Assembly (NCBI RefSeq): GCF_007644105.1
Contig: NZ_VFAC01000001.1
Location: 62,001-126,000 of the forward strand
From: Elioraea rosea
GTDB lineage: Bacteria; Pseudomonadota; Alphaproteobacteria; Acetobacterales; Acetobacteraceae
Direction: 5' to 3'
Length of the DNA: 64,000 nucleotides
Every line of letters begins with the position of its first letter. Position 1 is the first letter of the stretch. Below the pieces are notes generated by a model. It was not told the DNA's origin, made no database searches, and saw nothing but the letters and a program-made list of their open reading frames with translations. Shown piece by piece: positions 46,404-55,573 of the stretch. A program made the translations under genes and the position numbers.

Positions 46404-47293
46404 CACGCAGGCCGCCGCAAGGGGTCGAGGTGGCGGCGCACGCGGTCACCGGCGAGCGCAAGGATGAGGGTAAGCAGGCCAAGCGCCGCCGCGGGCGCGG
46501 CCATCGCATGCGGCGCACGCTCCACGAAAGGCAGCGCCGCGGCGATCATCCGCCCCCAGGTCGGAACCTCGGGCGGGACGCCGAGGCCGAGGAAGGACAG
46601 CACCGATTCGGAGGTTACGCAGCGAGGCAGCACGATCGCCAGCTGGGTGACGAGCACGCCCGCGACGTTGGGAAGGATATGGCGGCGAAGCACGGTCCAC
46701 GTTGTGCCACCCGACGCGACAGCGGCCTCGACATAGCCGGCCTGCCGCTCGCGCTGCCAGGCGGCGCGGGCAAGTTGCGCCATCGTCGGCGCGAAGGAGA
46801 CGCCGAGCGCGACCACCACCGGCCCGACGCCCGCGCCAAGCGCCACGAGCAGGGACAGCGCGAGCAGTATCGACGGCATCGCACGAACGAGGTCGAACAC
46901 CGCGAAAACGGGTCCCGACGCCCAGGGCCCCGCAGCGAGCGCCGCGAGGCCGAGCCCCGCTCCGAACAGCAGCGACAGCAGTGCCGCGCCGGCGGCGATC
47001 GCAAGCGTGATCCGCCCGCCCGCGAGGAGCCTTGCCAGGACATCGCGGCCCAGATTGTCGCGACCGAGCCACGCAGGAGGTCCGGGCGGCGCGTTGCGGG
47101 CGAACAGGTCCTGCGCCAGCGGGTCGGCCGGAAGCAGCGCAGGCGCGGCCAGGATCAGCGCGACGACCACCGCCACCGCGAGCAGGAGCGGATCAGGCAG
47201 GCGTCGTTGCAGCGCCTCTCCCGCGTCCCCGGGCCGATCTGCTCCGAGGACGAGGGCAGGCGTTGGCAGCGAGGGGCCGATGCCCTCTGGCAC
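46403..47293 (-). CDS. Dipeptide/oligopeptide ABC transporter permease (DppC-like)
   Basis: 296-residue permease from a GTG at 47293. It has the DppC-type periplasmic block WLGRDNLGRDVLARLLAGGRITL near 74-96, and the ATPase-contact segment YVEAAVASGGTTWTVLRRHILPNV near 186-209. Six helices. An N-terminal polar extension of about 30 residues precedes the first helix. It pairs with the DppB-like gene that overlaps its end, and follows the binding-protein gene by 6 bases. Confidence 0.9.
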   Translation of the reverse strand: MPEGIGPSLPTPALVLGADRPGDAGEALQRRLPDPLLLAVAVVVALILAAPALLPADPLAQDLFARNAPPGPPAWLGRDNLGRDVLARLLAGGRITLAIAAGAALLSLLFGAGLGLAALAAGPWASGPVFAVFDLVRAMPSILLALSLLVALGAGVGPVVVALGVSFAPTMAQLARAAWQRERQAGYVEAAVASGGTTWTVLRRHILPNVAGVLVTQLAIVLPRCVTSESVLSFLGLGVPPEVPTWGRMIAAALPFVERAPHAMAAPAAALGLLTLILALAGDRVRRHLDPLRRPA

Positions 47294-47299
47294 GGGGGC

Positions 47300-48841
47300 T
47301 CAGCCGAGCGAGGCGAAGGCGGCTCCGCCATCGACCCGGTTCGCTCCCCAGGTGAACCCGGGAGACCAGGCCATGACCTCACGGCGATTGGCGATCGCCT
47401 CCGCCGCGTGGCCGGCTACCACCGTGTAGTACCCATCCATCGCCCGCTTCCAGGCAGCGAGGTAGAGGCGCCTGCGCTCGGCGAGATCGACGGCGGCGAC
47501 GGCGCCGCGCACCAGGGCGTCGAACTCGGCGTCGCGCACGCCGCCCCACAGGCCGGGGTTCGGCCCGTCCGACATCATGCGCACGAAGCGGAGGAAGATG
47601 TCGGCGCGCGGGCCGGAGGCGAAGGGCGCGAGATCCCAGTCATAGGCGCCGAGGCGCCGCTGCGCGCCGAGATCGTCGAGCGCGAGATGTTCGACCTGGA
47701 AGCCAAGCGAGCGCATGGCCTGCGCCGCCACCTGCGCATAATCGGTCTGCCACGACACGATCCGGAGCGGCGTGCGCGCAGGCTCCACGCCCTCGGCGCG
47801 GAGCATCGCGCGGGCGCGCTCGAGATCGGGGCGCGCATGCGCATCGGCATCGTGGATCGCCTGGTCGAACCAGAACTGGCCGGGCGCGGCCATCTGGTTC
47901 GTCACCACGCCTGCGTCGCCGGCGACGAGGCGCATGATGGCAGGCTTGTCCATCGCGAAGCTCAGCGCCTGGCGCACTGTGGGGCGGTCGAACGGCGCGC
48001 GGGGCGATCGGTTGTTAAACGACCAGAAGAACCAGGACGTGTCCTTCATGAACTGGATTTCGATCGCGGGATCGCGCGCGAGCTCGGGCAGGGCGGCGGC
48101 CCTTGCGCGCGCGATGTGCAGGTCGCCCGCGCGAAGCGCCAGCGTCGGATCCTCGAGGTCGCGCAGGGAGAACTCGACCGCCTCGGCACGCGGAAGCCCC
48201 GGCTGCCAGTAGCGGTCGAACGCCGGCGCATGGAACACCTCGTTCGGCACCCAGCGGCCGAAGCGGAACGGGCCGGTGCCAATGGGCGTGCGGATCGTCT
48301 GGTCCCACCCCTCGCTCTCGGGGGCGACGATCCAGAGCTCCGAGAGCAGGTTCAGGAGCGGGCCGTAGGGCTCCTTCATCGTCATGACGAAGGTGCGCTC
48401 GTCCAGCGCCTCGAGGCTCTCGACAAGACGCATCGGCGCGGACAGCCAGCCGCCGCGCACCTTGTCGCGCACGCGCTCGGCGTTGGCCCGGACATCGGCC
48501 GCCGTGAGGACCCTGCCGTTGTGGAAGCGGACATTCTCGCGGATTCGGAACACGTAGCGCTTGCCGCCATCCTCGATGGCCCAGCTCTCCGCCAGGTATG
48601 GCAGCGCGCGCCCATCGTCGGCGATCGATGTCAGCGCCTCGACGTAGACCTGCTGCACCGCGATCGAGCCGGTGTGACGGTGCGGGTCGGCCGTGTCGAG
48701 GCCGAGCAGGTGGACCCTGAGCGTCCCCTGCCGGCGCGGGGCCTCGGCGCGGGCACGGCCGGGAACATGGGCGAGAAGCCCGGCTGCGGCGAGCGCGCCG
48801 CCCATCAGCGCGCGGCGGGTCGGGCGTGCGGTGTCGGTCAT
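47300..48841 (-). CDS. ABC transporter substrate-binding protein, peptide/nickel/opine family (SBP family 5)
   Basis: 513-residue periplasmic binding protein. The N-terminus RPTRRALMGGALAAAGLLAHV is a signal peptide with twin arginines, cleaved near 32. Mature features are YVEALTSIADDGRALPYLAESW, VRFHNGRVLTAADV near 105 and PIGTGPFRFGRW near 188, all family hallmarks. A GGAGG ribosome site precedes the ATG. First gene of the transporter operon and divergent from the M20/allantoinase operon across a 212-bp gap, so the ligand may be a ureido or amide compound. Confidence 0.9.
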   Translation of the reverse strand: MTDTARPTRRALMGGALAAAGLLAHVPGRARAEAPRRQGTLRVHLLGLDTADPHRHTGSIAVQQVYVEALTSIADDGRALPYLAESWAIEDGGKRYVFRIRENVRFHNGRVLTAADVRANAERVRDKVRGGWLSAPMRLVESLEALDERTFVMTMKEPYGPLLNLLSELWIVAPESEGWDQTIRTPIGTGPFRFGRWVPNEVFHAPAFDRYWQPGLPRAEAVEFSLRDLEDPTLALRAGDLHIARARAAALPELARDPAIEIQFMKDTSWFFWSFNNRSPRAPFDRPTVRQALSFAMDKPAIMRLVAGDAGVVTNQMAAPGQFWFDQAIHDADAHARPDLERARAMLRAEGVEPARTPLRIVSWQTDYAQVAAQAMRSLGFQVEHLALDDLGAQRRLGAYDWDLAPFASGPRADIFLRFVRMMSDGPNPGLWGGVRDAEFDALVRGAVAAVDLAERRRLYLAAWKRAMDGYYTVVAGHAAEAIANRREVMAWSPGFTWGANRVDGGAAFASLG

Positions 48842-49053
48842 GGCGGTCCTCCGGCTGGATGTGCCACCACCCTTAGGCCTTGTCTGTTACGGCCACGCGA
48901 CGGCTGCATGACGTTGTCGTTGCCGAGCCGACCACCCCCGAGCGACGTCCGCACCTATCGACGATGCTGGGCCTCATCGACGCGGCGAAAGCCGCGTTGA
49001 CGGAGCGGCCTTGCGCGGGCCAGATCGCGTGGAATGGATGGGGAGAACGATCG

Positions 49054-50322
49054 ATGAGTGCTGGTGTCGCGCCGAACGCCGTTGCCGCCGTGAGCGAGGG
49101 TCGGCTGTGGCAGCGCCTGATGGAAATGGGCGAGATCGGCGGGTTCGAGTTCGAGGGCGGACACAAGGGCGTCAACCGCCCCTGCCTCAGCGCGCTCGAC
49201 CGCACCGCCCGGCGGCTCCTGATCTCCTGGGCGGAGAAGATGGGCGCCTCCGTCACGATCGACCCAGCGGGCAACCTCTTCCTGCGCCTCGAGGGCGAGG
49301 ACCCGTCGCTGCCTGCCGTGCTCACCGGCAGTCACATGGACAGCCAGCCCCAGGGCGGGCGTTTCGACGGCATCTACGGGGTTCTCGCCGGCCTCGAGGC
49401 GATCGAGGCGATCGCGACCGCAGGCATCCGGCCGAAGCGCGCCATCGAGGTGGTGGCCTGGACGAACGAGGAAGGCGGCCGCTACGCGCCTGGCTGCACC
49501 GGCTCAATGAGCTTCACCGGCTTCAAGCCGATGAGCGAGTTCGACGACCTCGTCGACCGTGACGGCATCCGCTACGCCGATGCGCTCGCCGAGCAGATGG
49601 AGGCAGAGAGCGACCTCGCCAAGCGCCCGCTCGGCTACGCCCCACACGCCTATCTCGAAGCGCATATCGAGCAGGGGCCGCGCCTCGAGGTCGAGCGCAA
49701 GGAGATCGGCGTCGTCACCGGCATCCAGGGCTCGCGCTGGTTCACCGTCACCGTCGAGGGCCGGTCCGACCATGCGGGCACGACCCCGCTCGCGCTCCGG
49801 CGCGACGCGGTGCAGGACATGGTCCGCGCCATCGGCGCGCTGAACCAGCTGATGCACGACCCGGACGACGTGCTGCGCTTCACCGTCGCCTCCATCAAGG
49901 TCGAGCCGGACACCTCGAACAGCGTGGCGAACAAGGCCGTGTTCACGATCGACTTCCGCCACCCGGACAAGGCGGTCCTGCTCGCGCGCGGCGATGCGAT
50001 CGCGGGCGTCGTGCAGGCGGCGATGCGAAGCTGCACCGCGACGGTGCATGAGCGGTTCCACGCCCTGCCGGTCGACTTCGCAGAGACTGCCACCGGCGCC
50101 GTAGCCGCCGCGGCGCAGGCGCAGGGGCTGTCATCGCTCGCGCTGCCCTCCGGCGCGTTCCACGACGCTCAGTTCCTCGTCCCCGTCTGCCCGACGGGGA
50201 TGATCTTCATCCCCTGCCGCGGCGGCGTGTCGCACCACCCCTCCGAGCATGCCGAGCCCGTCGCCTGCGCCAACGGCGCGCGCGTGCTCGCCCAGGCCCT
50301 GCTCAGCCTCGCCAATTCCTGA
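49054..50322 (+). CDS. M20 family Zn-dependent amidohydrolase (N-carbamoyl-amino-acid hydrolase / allantoate amidohydrolase-like)
   Basis: 422 residues. Metal ligands expected from the family are visible: H94 (GSHMDSQPQGG), D105 (RFDGIYG) and E139-E140 (TNEEGGRYAPGCTGS), plus EAHIEQGP near 205 and the GRSDHAGTTPL dimerisation block near 235. These enzymes release ammonia/CO2 or an amino acid from N-carbamoyl or allantoate substrates. The ATG at 49054 with GGGAG upstream is preferred; the open frame begins earlier at 48880. With the PuuE-like allantoinase two genes downstream, purine-ring or ureide breakdown is the best guess. Confidence 0.88.
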   Translation: MSAGVAPNAVAAVSEGRLWQRLMEMGEIGGFEFEGGHKGVNRPCLSALDRTARRLLISWAEKMGASVTIDPAGNLFLRLEGEDPSLPAVLTGSHMDSQPQGGRFDGIYGVLAGLEAIEAIATAGIRPKRAIEVVAWTNEEGGRYAPGCTGSMSFTGFKPMSEFDDLVDRDGIRYADALAEQMEAESDLAKRPLGYAPHAYLEAHIEQGPRLEVERKEIGVVTGIQGSRWFTVTVEGRSDHAGTTPLALRRDAVQDMVRAIGALNQLMHDPDDVLRFTVASIKVEPDTSNSVANKAVFTIDFRHPDKAVLLARGDAIAGVVQAAMRSCTATVHERFHALPVDFAETATGAVAAAAQAQGLSSLALPSGAFHDAQFLVPVCPTGMIFIPCRGGVSHHPSEHAEPVACANGARVLAQALLSLANS

Positions 50323-50334
50323 GCGGTGCAGGGG

Positions 50335-51186
50335 ATGCGCGTTCTCTCCATCCAGTCCTGGGTGGCGCATGGCCATGCCGGGAACGCCGCGGCGGTATTC
50401 CCGCTGCAGCGTCTCGGCCTCGATGTCATCGCCATCCATACCGTTCTGTTCTCGAACCATACCGGCTACGGCGATTGGGGTGGGCGCGTGTTCGATGCCG
50501 CTCTCGTCGGCGAGGTGCTCGAGGGCGTGGCGCGGCGAGGCGTGCTTGCAGAGACCGATGCCCTGCTCACCGGCTACATGGGCGATGCGGCGATCGGCGA
50601 GGCGGTGCTCGCCGCGCATGCGCTGCTGAAGGCTGCGAACCCCGCAGCGCTCTGGGCCTGCGATCCGGTCATCGGCGATGTCGGCCGCGGCGTGTTCGTC
50701 CGCCCCGGCATCGCGGAGTTCTTCCGCGACGCCTGCGTTCCGGCGGCGGACATCATGACGCCGAACCATTTCGAGCTCGACCTGCTGACCGGCCGTGAGA
50801 CGCGCACGCTCGAGGCGGCGAAGGAGGCCGCGGGCGCACTGATGGCGCGGGGGCCGAAGCGGCTTCTCGTCACGTCCCTCTCCGTCGAGGGAACGCCTCA
50901 GGACGCGATCGACGTCGCCGCCTTCGGACAGGGCGAGGCCTGGCGCGTGCGCACGCCGAAGCTGCCCATCGCCGGCCGCGGCACGGGCGATGCGATCACC
51001 GCGCTCTTCCTTGCCCACACGCTTGCGGGACGGCCGCTTGCCGAGTGCCTCGCGCGGTCGGTCTCCTCCCTGCACGGCGTGCTGCGCGCGACGATCGCCG
51101 CCGGGCGCGAGGAGATGGCTCTGGTCGCGGCGCAGGAGGAGCTCGTCTCGCCGTCGCGGCTGTTCGAAGCGGAGCGGATCGGATGA
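50335..51186 (+). CDS. pdxY: Pyridoxal kinase PdxY-like
   Basis: 283-residue ribokinase-fold kinase phosphorylating pyridoxal to PLP. It has SIQSWVAHGHAGNAAAVFPLQ (substrate loop, 6-26), VLFSNHTGYGDWGG near 40, DPVIGDVGRGVFV near 110, TPNHFELDLLTG near 142 and the anion-hole/catalytic motif GRGTGDA near 215-221. The start ATG 50335 lies 12 bases after the M20 stop; a GTG at 50326 would add three residues. Its presence between two ureide-hydrolase genes is unusual. Confidence 0.92.
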   Translation: MRVLSIQSWVAHGHAGNAAAVFPLQRLGLDVIAIHTVLFSNHTGYGDWGGRVFDAALVGEVLEGVARRGVLAETDALLTGYMGDAAIGEAVLAAHALLKAANPAALWACDPVIGDVGRGVFVRPGIAEFFRDACVPAADIMTPNHFELDLLTGRETRTLEAAKEAAGALMARGPKRLLVTSLSVEGTPQDAIDVAAFGQGEAWRVRTPKLPIAGRGTGDAITALFLAHTLAGRPLAECLARSVSSLHGVLRATIAAGREEMALVAAQEELVSPSRLFEAERIG

Positions 51187-52115
51187 AGAACCCCTACGCG
51201 CCTGGCGCGGGCGACTATCCGCGCGACCTCGTCGGCTACGGTGCCGCGCCGCCGAACCCTCGCTGGCCGGGCGACGCCGCGATCGCGGTGCAGATCGTGC
51301 TGAACTACGAGGAGGGAGGCGAGAACTCCATCCTGCACGGCGATGCGGGGTCGGAGGCCTATCTGACCGAGGTCGTCGGCACGCAGTCCTGGCCAGGGAT
51401 GCGCAACCTCTCCGTGGAGAGCCAGTACGACTATGGCGCGCGCGCGGGGTTCTGGCGCATCCATCGCGAGCTCACGGGCCGGAGCATTCCGATCACCGTC
51501 TATGCCGTGACGATGGCGCTTGCGCGCAACCCCGACGCGGCGAAGGCGATGGTCGCGGCGGAGTGGGAGATCGCGAGCCACGCGATGCGCTGGATCGACT
51601 ATCGCGATATGCCCGAGGAGGAGGAGCGGCGGCAGATCGCGGCCTCGATCGCGCTGCAGGAGGCGGTGACGGGAACCCGCCCGGTCGGCTGGTACACCGG
51701 CCGCTTCAGCGCCAACACCAAGCGGCTCGTCTCCGAGGCCGGCGGCTTCCTCTACCTCGCCGACAGCTACGCCGACGACCTGCCCTACTGGGAGGAGGTC
51801 GCGCCCGGGCGGTGGGAGCTGATCGTTCCCTACACGCTCGACAACAACGACATGCGCTTCGGCACACAGCAGGGCTTCAACACGGGCGAGGATTTCGCCC
51901 GCTACCTGATCGACGCATTCGACGTTCTGCACCACGAAGGCCTCGCCGGAAGCCCGAAGATGATGAGCGTCGGGCTGCATTGCCGCCTCGTCGGCCGTCC
52001 TGGCAGGCTCGCCGGGTTGCGGCGCTTCCTCGACCATGCGCAGCGCAAGGAGCGCGTGTGGTTCTGCCGCCGCGCCGACATCGCCCGACACTGGCGCCAG
52101 CACTTTCCTCGCTAG
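51183..52115 (+). CDS. puuE: PuuE-type allantoinase (polysaccharide deacetylase fold)
   Basis: 310 residues, matching cofactor-independent allantoinase PuuE (about 308). It has YPRDLVGYGAAPPNPRWPGDAAIAVQIVLNYEEGGE at the start, SQYDYGARAGFWRI near 80 and EIASHAMRWIDYRDMPEEEERRQI near 128-150. In known PuuE the last block reads SHGYRWIDY. It opens the hydantoin ring of allantoin to allantoate. The start overlaps the pdxY stop by 4 bases. Together with the M20 enzyme it suggests allantoin-to-ureidoglycine chemistry. Confidence 0.87.
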   Translation: MKNPYAPGAGDYPRDLVGYGAAPPNPRWPGDAAIAVQIVLNYEEGGENSILHGDAGSEAYLTEVVGTQSWPGMRNLSVESQYDYGARAGFWRIHRELTGRSIPITVYAVTMALARNPDAAKAMVAAEWEIASHAMRWIDYRDMPEEEERRQIAASIALQEAVTGTRPVGWYTGRFSANTKRLVSEAGGFLYLADSYADDLPYWEEVAPGRWELIVPYTLDNNDMRFGTQQGFNTGEDFARYLIDAFDVLHHEGLAGSPKMMSVGLHCRLVGRPGRLAGLRRFLDHAQRKERVWFCRRADIARHWRQHFPR

Positions 52116-53239
52116 GCCGCCTCCGCGGCAGGACCCGCGAACAGCCCGACGCCGCCCGCACGGAGGATCGCGAGGGTGGCGGGCAGCGCCACGTCGTCGG
52201 CGATGATGCGCGGCATGAGCGCGGGCGGGATGGCCGCGCGAAGGGCATCCGGGTCCATCGTCTCGCAGCCGCACAGGCGCAGCCAGGTCGCGCCGGCCGC
52301 GAGCGGTTCGATGGCGGCGAGATGCGCCGGCCGGATCCGCGAGAGGCACACAGGCACCTCCGCAGCGGCCGCGACCCGCGCGGCCTCGGTGAAGCCCTCG
52401 ACGCAGCCGACGGCTTCCGACAGCGGGATCTCGAGCATGATCCGCCCGCGAAGCCGCGCGGGAAGCGAGGCATCGAAGCGCGCGAACTCGGGCGAGAGCA
52501 CCGTCTCGGAGCCGGAAGGAACTGTGATCGTACCGCCCGAGGCGCGCTCATGGCTCGCCGCGAGCTGGCCGAGGATGCGCCGATGCGCTACGCGGGCAAG
52601 GCGCGCCCGAAGCCGCGGCTCGGGCGCGAGCGTGCGCCCGGGCACGAGAACGTCGAGCAGGCCCTGAAGGTCGAGCCCCAGGCTCTGCATCGCACGCGTC
52701 TTCTCACCGCCCTCGCCGAAGCTCCAGACCGCCATGCTCGTCAGCCGGTCGAGCAGCTCAACCTGGCCGATGACGCGCTCGATCGAGACGACGTCCTCGA
52801 GCGTGATCGGCGTCGCGGGCGGTCCGCTCGCCACAGAAGGCGGGGCATGGCCATGCTCGGCCGCGATCACGGCAAGCGCCAGCTGCAGCGAGGAAAGGTC
52901 CTCCGGCACGTCGAATACGGCAGCGACGCCCGGGCTTCCCGCCATCGCCGCCTCGACGGCCGAGACCTCCGCCTCTCCGCCGCGGCGCCAGATCGCGAGC
53001 GCCTCGCCGTCAGGCAGGTCGTTCCAGACGAGCCCGGGCAGCGCGAGCACCGGGTCGAGCGCGCTGCGAAGCCGGGCCACCTGGTCCTCCGCTGCGGGCC
53101 AGCCGGGCAGCCGCGCTGGCCGCAGCAGCAGCACGCGGCGGGCCGCGCCGTTCTCCGCCACGGAGGCGAAGAGGCGCGCGGCTTCGGCGGGTGTCATCGG
53201 GTGGCGCAGCGCCGGGCCGAAGGAATGCGAGAGCAGCAT
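52112..53239 (-). CDS. Degenerate EAL-domain-like protein
   Basis: 375 residues, not recognised with certainty. The C-terminal third reads like an EAL TIM barrel: RIMLEIPLSEAVGCVEGFTEAARVAAAAEVPVCLSRI, then a strand GATWLRLCG where EAL proteins place a D-x-I-K-I-D metal strand, MPRIIADDV where EAL has VIAEGVE, and ending RAGGVGLFAGP where EAL has LG...QGYLF. The metal-binding E-A-L, D-D-F-G and K residues are absent, so it cannot be a normal c-di-GMP phosphodiesterase. The ATG at 53239 shares one base with the upstream gene stop. It is paired with a similar gene. Confidence 0.6.
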   Translation of the reverse strand: MLLSHSFGPALRHPMTPAEAARLFASVAENGAARRVLLLRPARLPGWPAAEDQVARLRSALDPVLALPGLVWNDLPDGEALAIWRRGGEAEVSAVEAAMAGSPGVAAVFDVPEDLSSLQLALAVIAAEHGHAPPSVASGPPATPITLEDVVSIERVIGQVELLDRLTSMAVWSFGEGGEKTRAMQSLGLDLQGLLDVLVPGRTLAPEPRLRARLARVAHRRILGQLAASHERASGGTITVPSGSETVLSPEFARFDASLPARLRGRIMLEIPLSEAVGCVEGFTEAARVAAAAEVPVCLSRIRPAHLAAIEPLAAGATWLRLCGCETMDPDALRAAIPPALMPRIIADDVALPATLAILRAGGVGLFAGPAAEAA

Positions 53240-54318
53240 CACGCCGCCTCGCGGGCTGCGAGCAGCATCTCGACGACCGGCCCCTCGAACAGCCCCACGC
53301 CGAGGGCAAGGCCGAAGCCGATATCGGCCTCGCTTCGGCAGCCGCCGAGGACGATTCGCTGCGCGCCGAGGCGGCCGATCGCGCCAGGCTCCGCCGCCTC
53401 GCGCTCGATCGCATCGGGCGCGGTGATCGCGACGAGATCCTCTGCCGCCGCGATCGCCCGGAGCATCGGGAGCGTGGCGGACGAGGCGGAGGCGAGGACC
53501 GGGCGCTGGCCGTCGGCAGCGAATCGTGCGCGGGCGGAGGCGAAGGCGCGCGGCGCGGCGATGGCGTCCTCGAGCGCGACCTCGGGCATCAGCCGCGCCA
53601 TGCCCGCCCGCCCGCAGGAGCCTTCGAGCGCGTCGTGCGCACCGCCGAGCGCGCTCGCCGGCGCAAGCGGCAGGACGAGACGCCCCCCTGGCGGTTCGCG
53701 CGCGAGCAGCGACGGCGCGGCGGCGAGGAGCAGGGAACCGAGCAGCCCGACCGCCTCTGCCGGCGCATCCGGCGCGCCCGCGCCTCCTCCGGCGAGCGCG
53801 CGCCCTGCGATCGACGCGTCGGGGCAGAGGCGGCGGGCCACCACCCTCGCCTTCCCGCCTGGCCGGAGCGACACGATCGGCAGGCGGCGTACCCAGAGCT
53901 CGGCCGGCGCGGCGGCAAGCACGCGGCGCATGGCAAGCAGGCTGTCCGTTGGCGGGCGCTTCTCCTCGATCGGGGTCGGCGGCACGGGCTCGGCGCGGGC
54001 ATAGGCCGCGAGCGCGGCGGCATCGCGCGGCAGGAGGTGGCGGGAGAAGCGCGTTCCAGGCTCGGGCAGGAGTTCGCCAAGGCGGGCGGCAACCCGGTCT
54101 GCCGCGGCGGGAACAGCATCGCCCCTGCCGAACAGCACCATCGCCTCCGCCGTCGCGGCGAGCCCTGCCTCGGGCAGGACGCGCGAGGCAAGCCGGCGGA
54201 AGGCAGAGAGCACGGCAGGCGAGCGGGCCGGCGGGGGCAGCGCGACGGCCACTGCCCAATGCTCCGCTCCGCTCTCGATCGCCCGCCTGACGGGATGCTG
54301 CATGCCGGCCTGCGCCAC
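53239..54318 (-). CDS. Degenerate EAL-domain-like protein, paired with the downstream gene
   Basis: 359 residues, Ala-rich, unrecognised by name. As in the next gene, the C-terminal part follows an EAL-like order: ARLMPEVALEDAIAAPRAFASARARFAADGQRPVLASAS, a strand near DLVAITAPDAI, then QRIVLGGCRSEADIGFGLALGVGLFEGPVVE, which matches the last two barrel strands. Catalytic residues are missing. ATG 54318 is the first start of the frame; ATG 54303 is also possible. Overlap with the downstream gene (TGATG) suggests the two products work together, perhaps as c-di-GMP sensors or scaffolds. Confidence 0.6.
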   Translation of the reverse strand: MAQAGMQHPVRRAIESGAEHWAVAVALPPPARSPAVLSAFRRLASRVLPEAGLAATAEAMVLFGRGDAVPAAADRVAARLGELLPEPGTRFSRHLLPRDAAALAAYARAEPVPPTPIEEKRPPTDSLLAMRRVLAAAPAELWVRRLPIVSLRPGGKARVVARRLCPDASIAGRALAGGGAGAPDAPAEAVGLLGSLLLAAAPSLLAREPPGGRLVLPLAPASALGGAHDALEGSCGRAGMARLMPEVALEDAIAAPRAFASARARFAADGQRPVLASASSATLPMLRAIAAAEDLVAITAPDAIEREAAEPGAIGRLGAQRIVLGGCRSEADIGFGLALGVGLFEGPVVEMLLAAREAA

Positions 54319-54517
54319 CTTCTTCCCCCGCCCGGGAAGGGCGGCGCGCGCCGCGTCCCCACGGGGCAGCCATCGTGCCAGCGCGGCGGAAACCCCCGGT
54401 TAACGCGCCGCTTGCCGATACGCCGGATACGCTTCGGGCGCGACGCTGGCATCGAAGCGAAACATTCCCCCGCCACCGTCGGCGCATCCAAACAGCCACG
54501 CGACGGGAGAGGCGAAG

Positions 54518-54904
54518 ATGCGAGACGTTGTCCTGACACCACGGCGGGCCCTCGTGGCCGGCATCGTCGGCGGCATCGCCGCGGTCGCCCTGCGCGGCCG
54601 CGCGAACGGCCAGCCGGCCCAGCCCGAGGTGCTGCTATTCCGCATCGTCGGCCCGCGCGACACGATCACCGCAGGCATCACGGCCGCGGAGCTCGCAACC
54701 TGGGGCCGGGGCGAGGCGGTCACGGTACTGGCAGAGAGGCTGGTGGCGGCGGGGCAGATCACGCTCTGGTCCTACGCGGTCGGCCGCGCTGCGGATGGCT
54801 CGCTGCGGATGGAGCCGCGCGGGCGCGTCGCGGTGCTGCGCAACGATGCGGTGAGGATCGAGCCGTATCGCGCTGCGCACCCGGTCGCCGCGCCGTCGTC
54901 GTGA
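54518..54904 (+). CDS. Hypothetical exported protein (128 aa)
   Basis: Not recognised. The N-terminus TPRRALVAGIVGGIAAVALRG is a short signal-like or anchor segment with twin arginines, and the rest is a compact beta-rich domain (VLLFRIVGPRDTITAGITAAELATWGRGEAVTVLAERLVAAGQITLWSYAVGR). A GGGAGAGG ribosome site precedes the ATG. It overlaps the following gene by 4 bases, so the two are probably a functional pair. Confidence 0.65.
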   Translation: MRDVVLTPRRALVAGIVGGIAAVALRGRANGQPAQPEVLLFRIVGPRDTITAGITAAELATWGRGEAVTVLAERLVAAGQITLWSYAVGRAADGSLRMEPRGRVAVLRNDAVRIEPYRAAHPVAAPSS

Positions 54905-55560
54905 CGACCGTCAACGCGCCGGCCCCCGGCCGGGTTCGGCGATGGGCGATCCGGCTCGCTGTGCTTGGGCTGATCGTCGTCACCGCTCCTGTCTGGGGCC
55001 CGGTGCTGCTGATGTTCACCATCGCCGGGTTCGAGGAGTTCGCGCAGCGCACGACGGTGACCGAGGAGCCGCCCGGAACGATGCCGCTGGTCGCCCCCGG
55101 GCGGCAGGCCTCGGTGATCAGCACGGGCGGGCCCTGCTACATGTGCGCCTCGGGCACGCGGGGCTCGTCGGGCTGGGGCTCGAGCAGGTCGAGCCGCATC
55201 CTGCTCTACATGATCGACCGCGAGGCCTTCGCCCTGCTGCCGAGGACCGAAACGCCCCGGCGAATCCAGCTCGTGGCCCTCGAACCCATGGTCGTCCTGG
55301 TCCGCGATGATCCCTCGGAGTTGGCGCCGGAGGAGGGTTTCGCCGTGTCGGACGAGTGGCTGGGTGTCCATGGCGGCAATAAGCGCCTCTGGCATGGCAC
55401 CACGCTGCCGGGGCCGATCGCCGATCTCTCCTGGGCGAGCCCGGGCACGGCGCTCACGCCCGTCGCCATCGATGCGGAGGGGCGCGGCGTCATTCCCCTT
55501 CCCAAGGGCCGGCTCGTGCTGGCCGAGCAGGCGGGCGTCGTGACGGTGACGCGCGAGTAG
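54901..55560 (+). CDS. Hypothetical membrane-anchored protein (219 aa)
   Basis: Not recognised. The GTG start at 54901 lies in a GTGA overlap with the preceding gene. One membrane helix near 18-40 is followed by a periplasmic-type domain. A CYMC motif near 78-81 in a Ser/Gly-rich stretch (SGTRGSSGWGSSRSSR) could bind metal or form a disulfide. The end VVTVTRE has no anchor. Coding status rests on the tight overlap and consistent codon use. Confidence 0.6.
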   Translation: MTTVNAPAPGRVRRWAIRLAVLGLIVVTAPVWGPVLLMFTIAGFEEFAQRTTVTEEPPGTMPLVAPGRQASVISTGGPCYMCASGTRGSSGWGSSRSSRILLYMIDREAFALLPRTETPRRIQLVALEPMVVLVRDDPSELAPEEGFAVSDEWLGVHGGNKRLWHGTTLPGPIADLSWASPGTALTPVAIDAEGRGVIPLPKGRLVLAEQAGVVTVTRE

Positions 55561-55573
55561 CGGGCACCCTGCC

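Noticed and set aside
53191-55560. 789-codon plus-strand frame reading as one protein
   Set aside because: Only its last 219 codons, from the GTG at 54901, look like a real protein; the upstream part is antisense to the EAL-like gene and low complexity.
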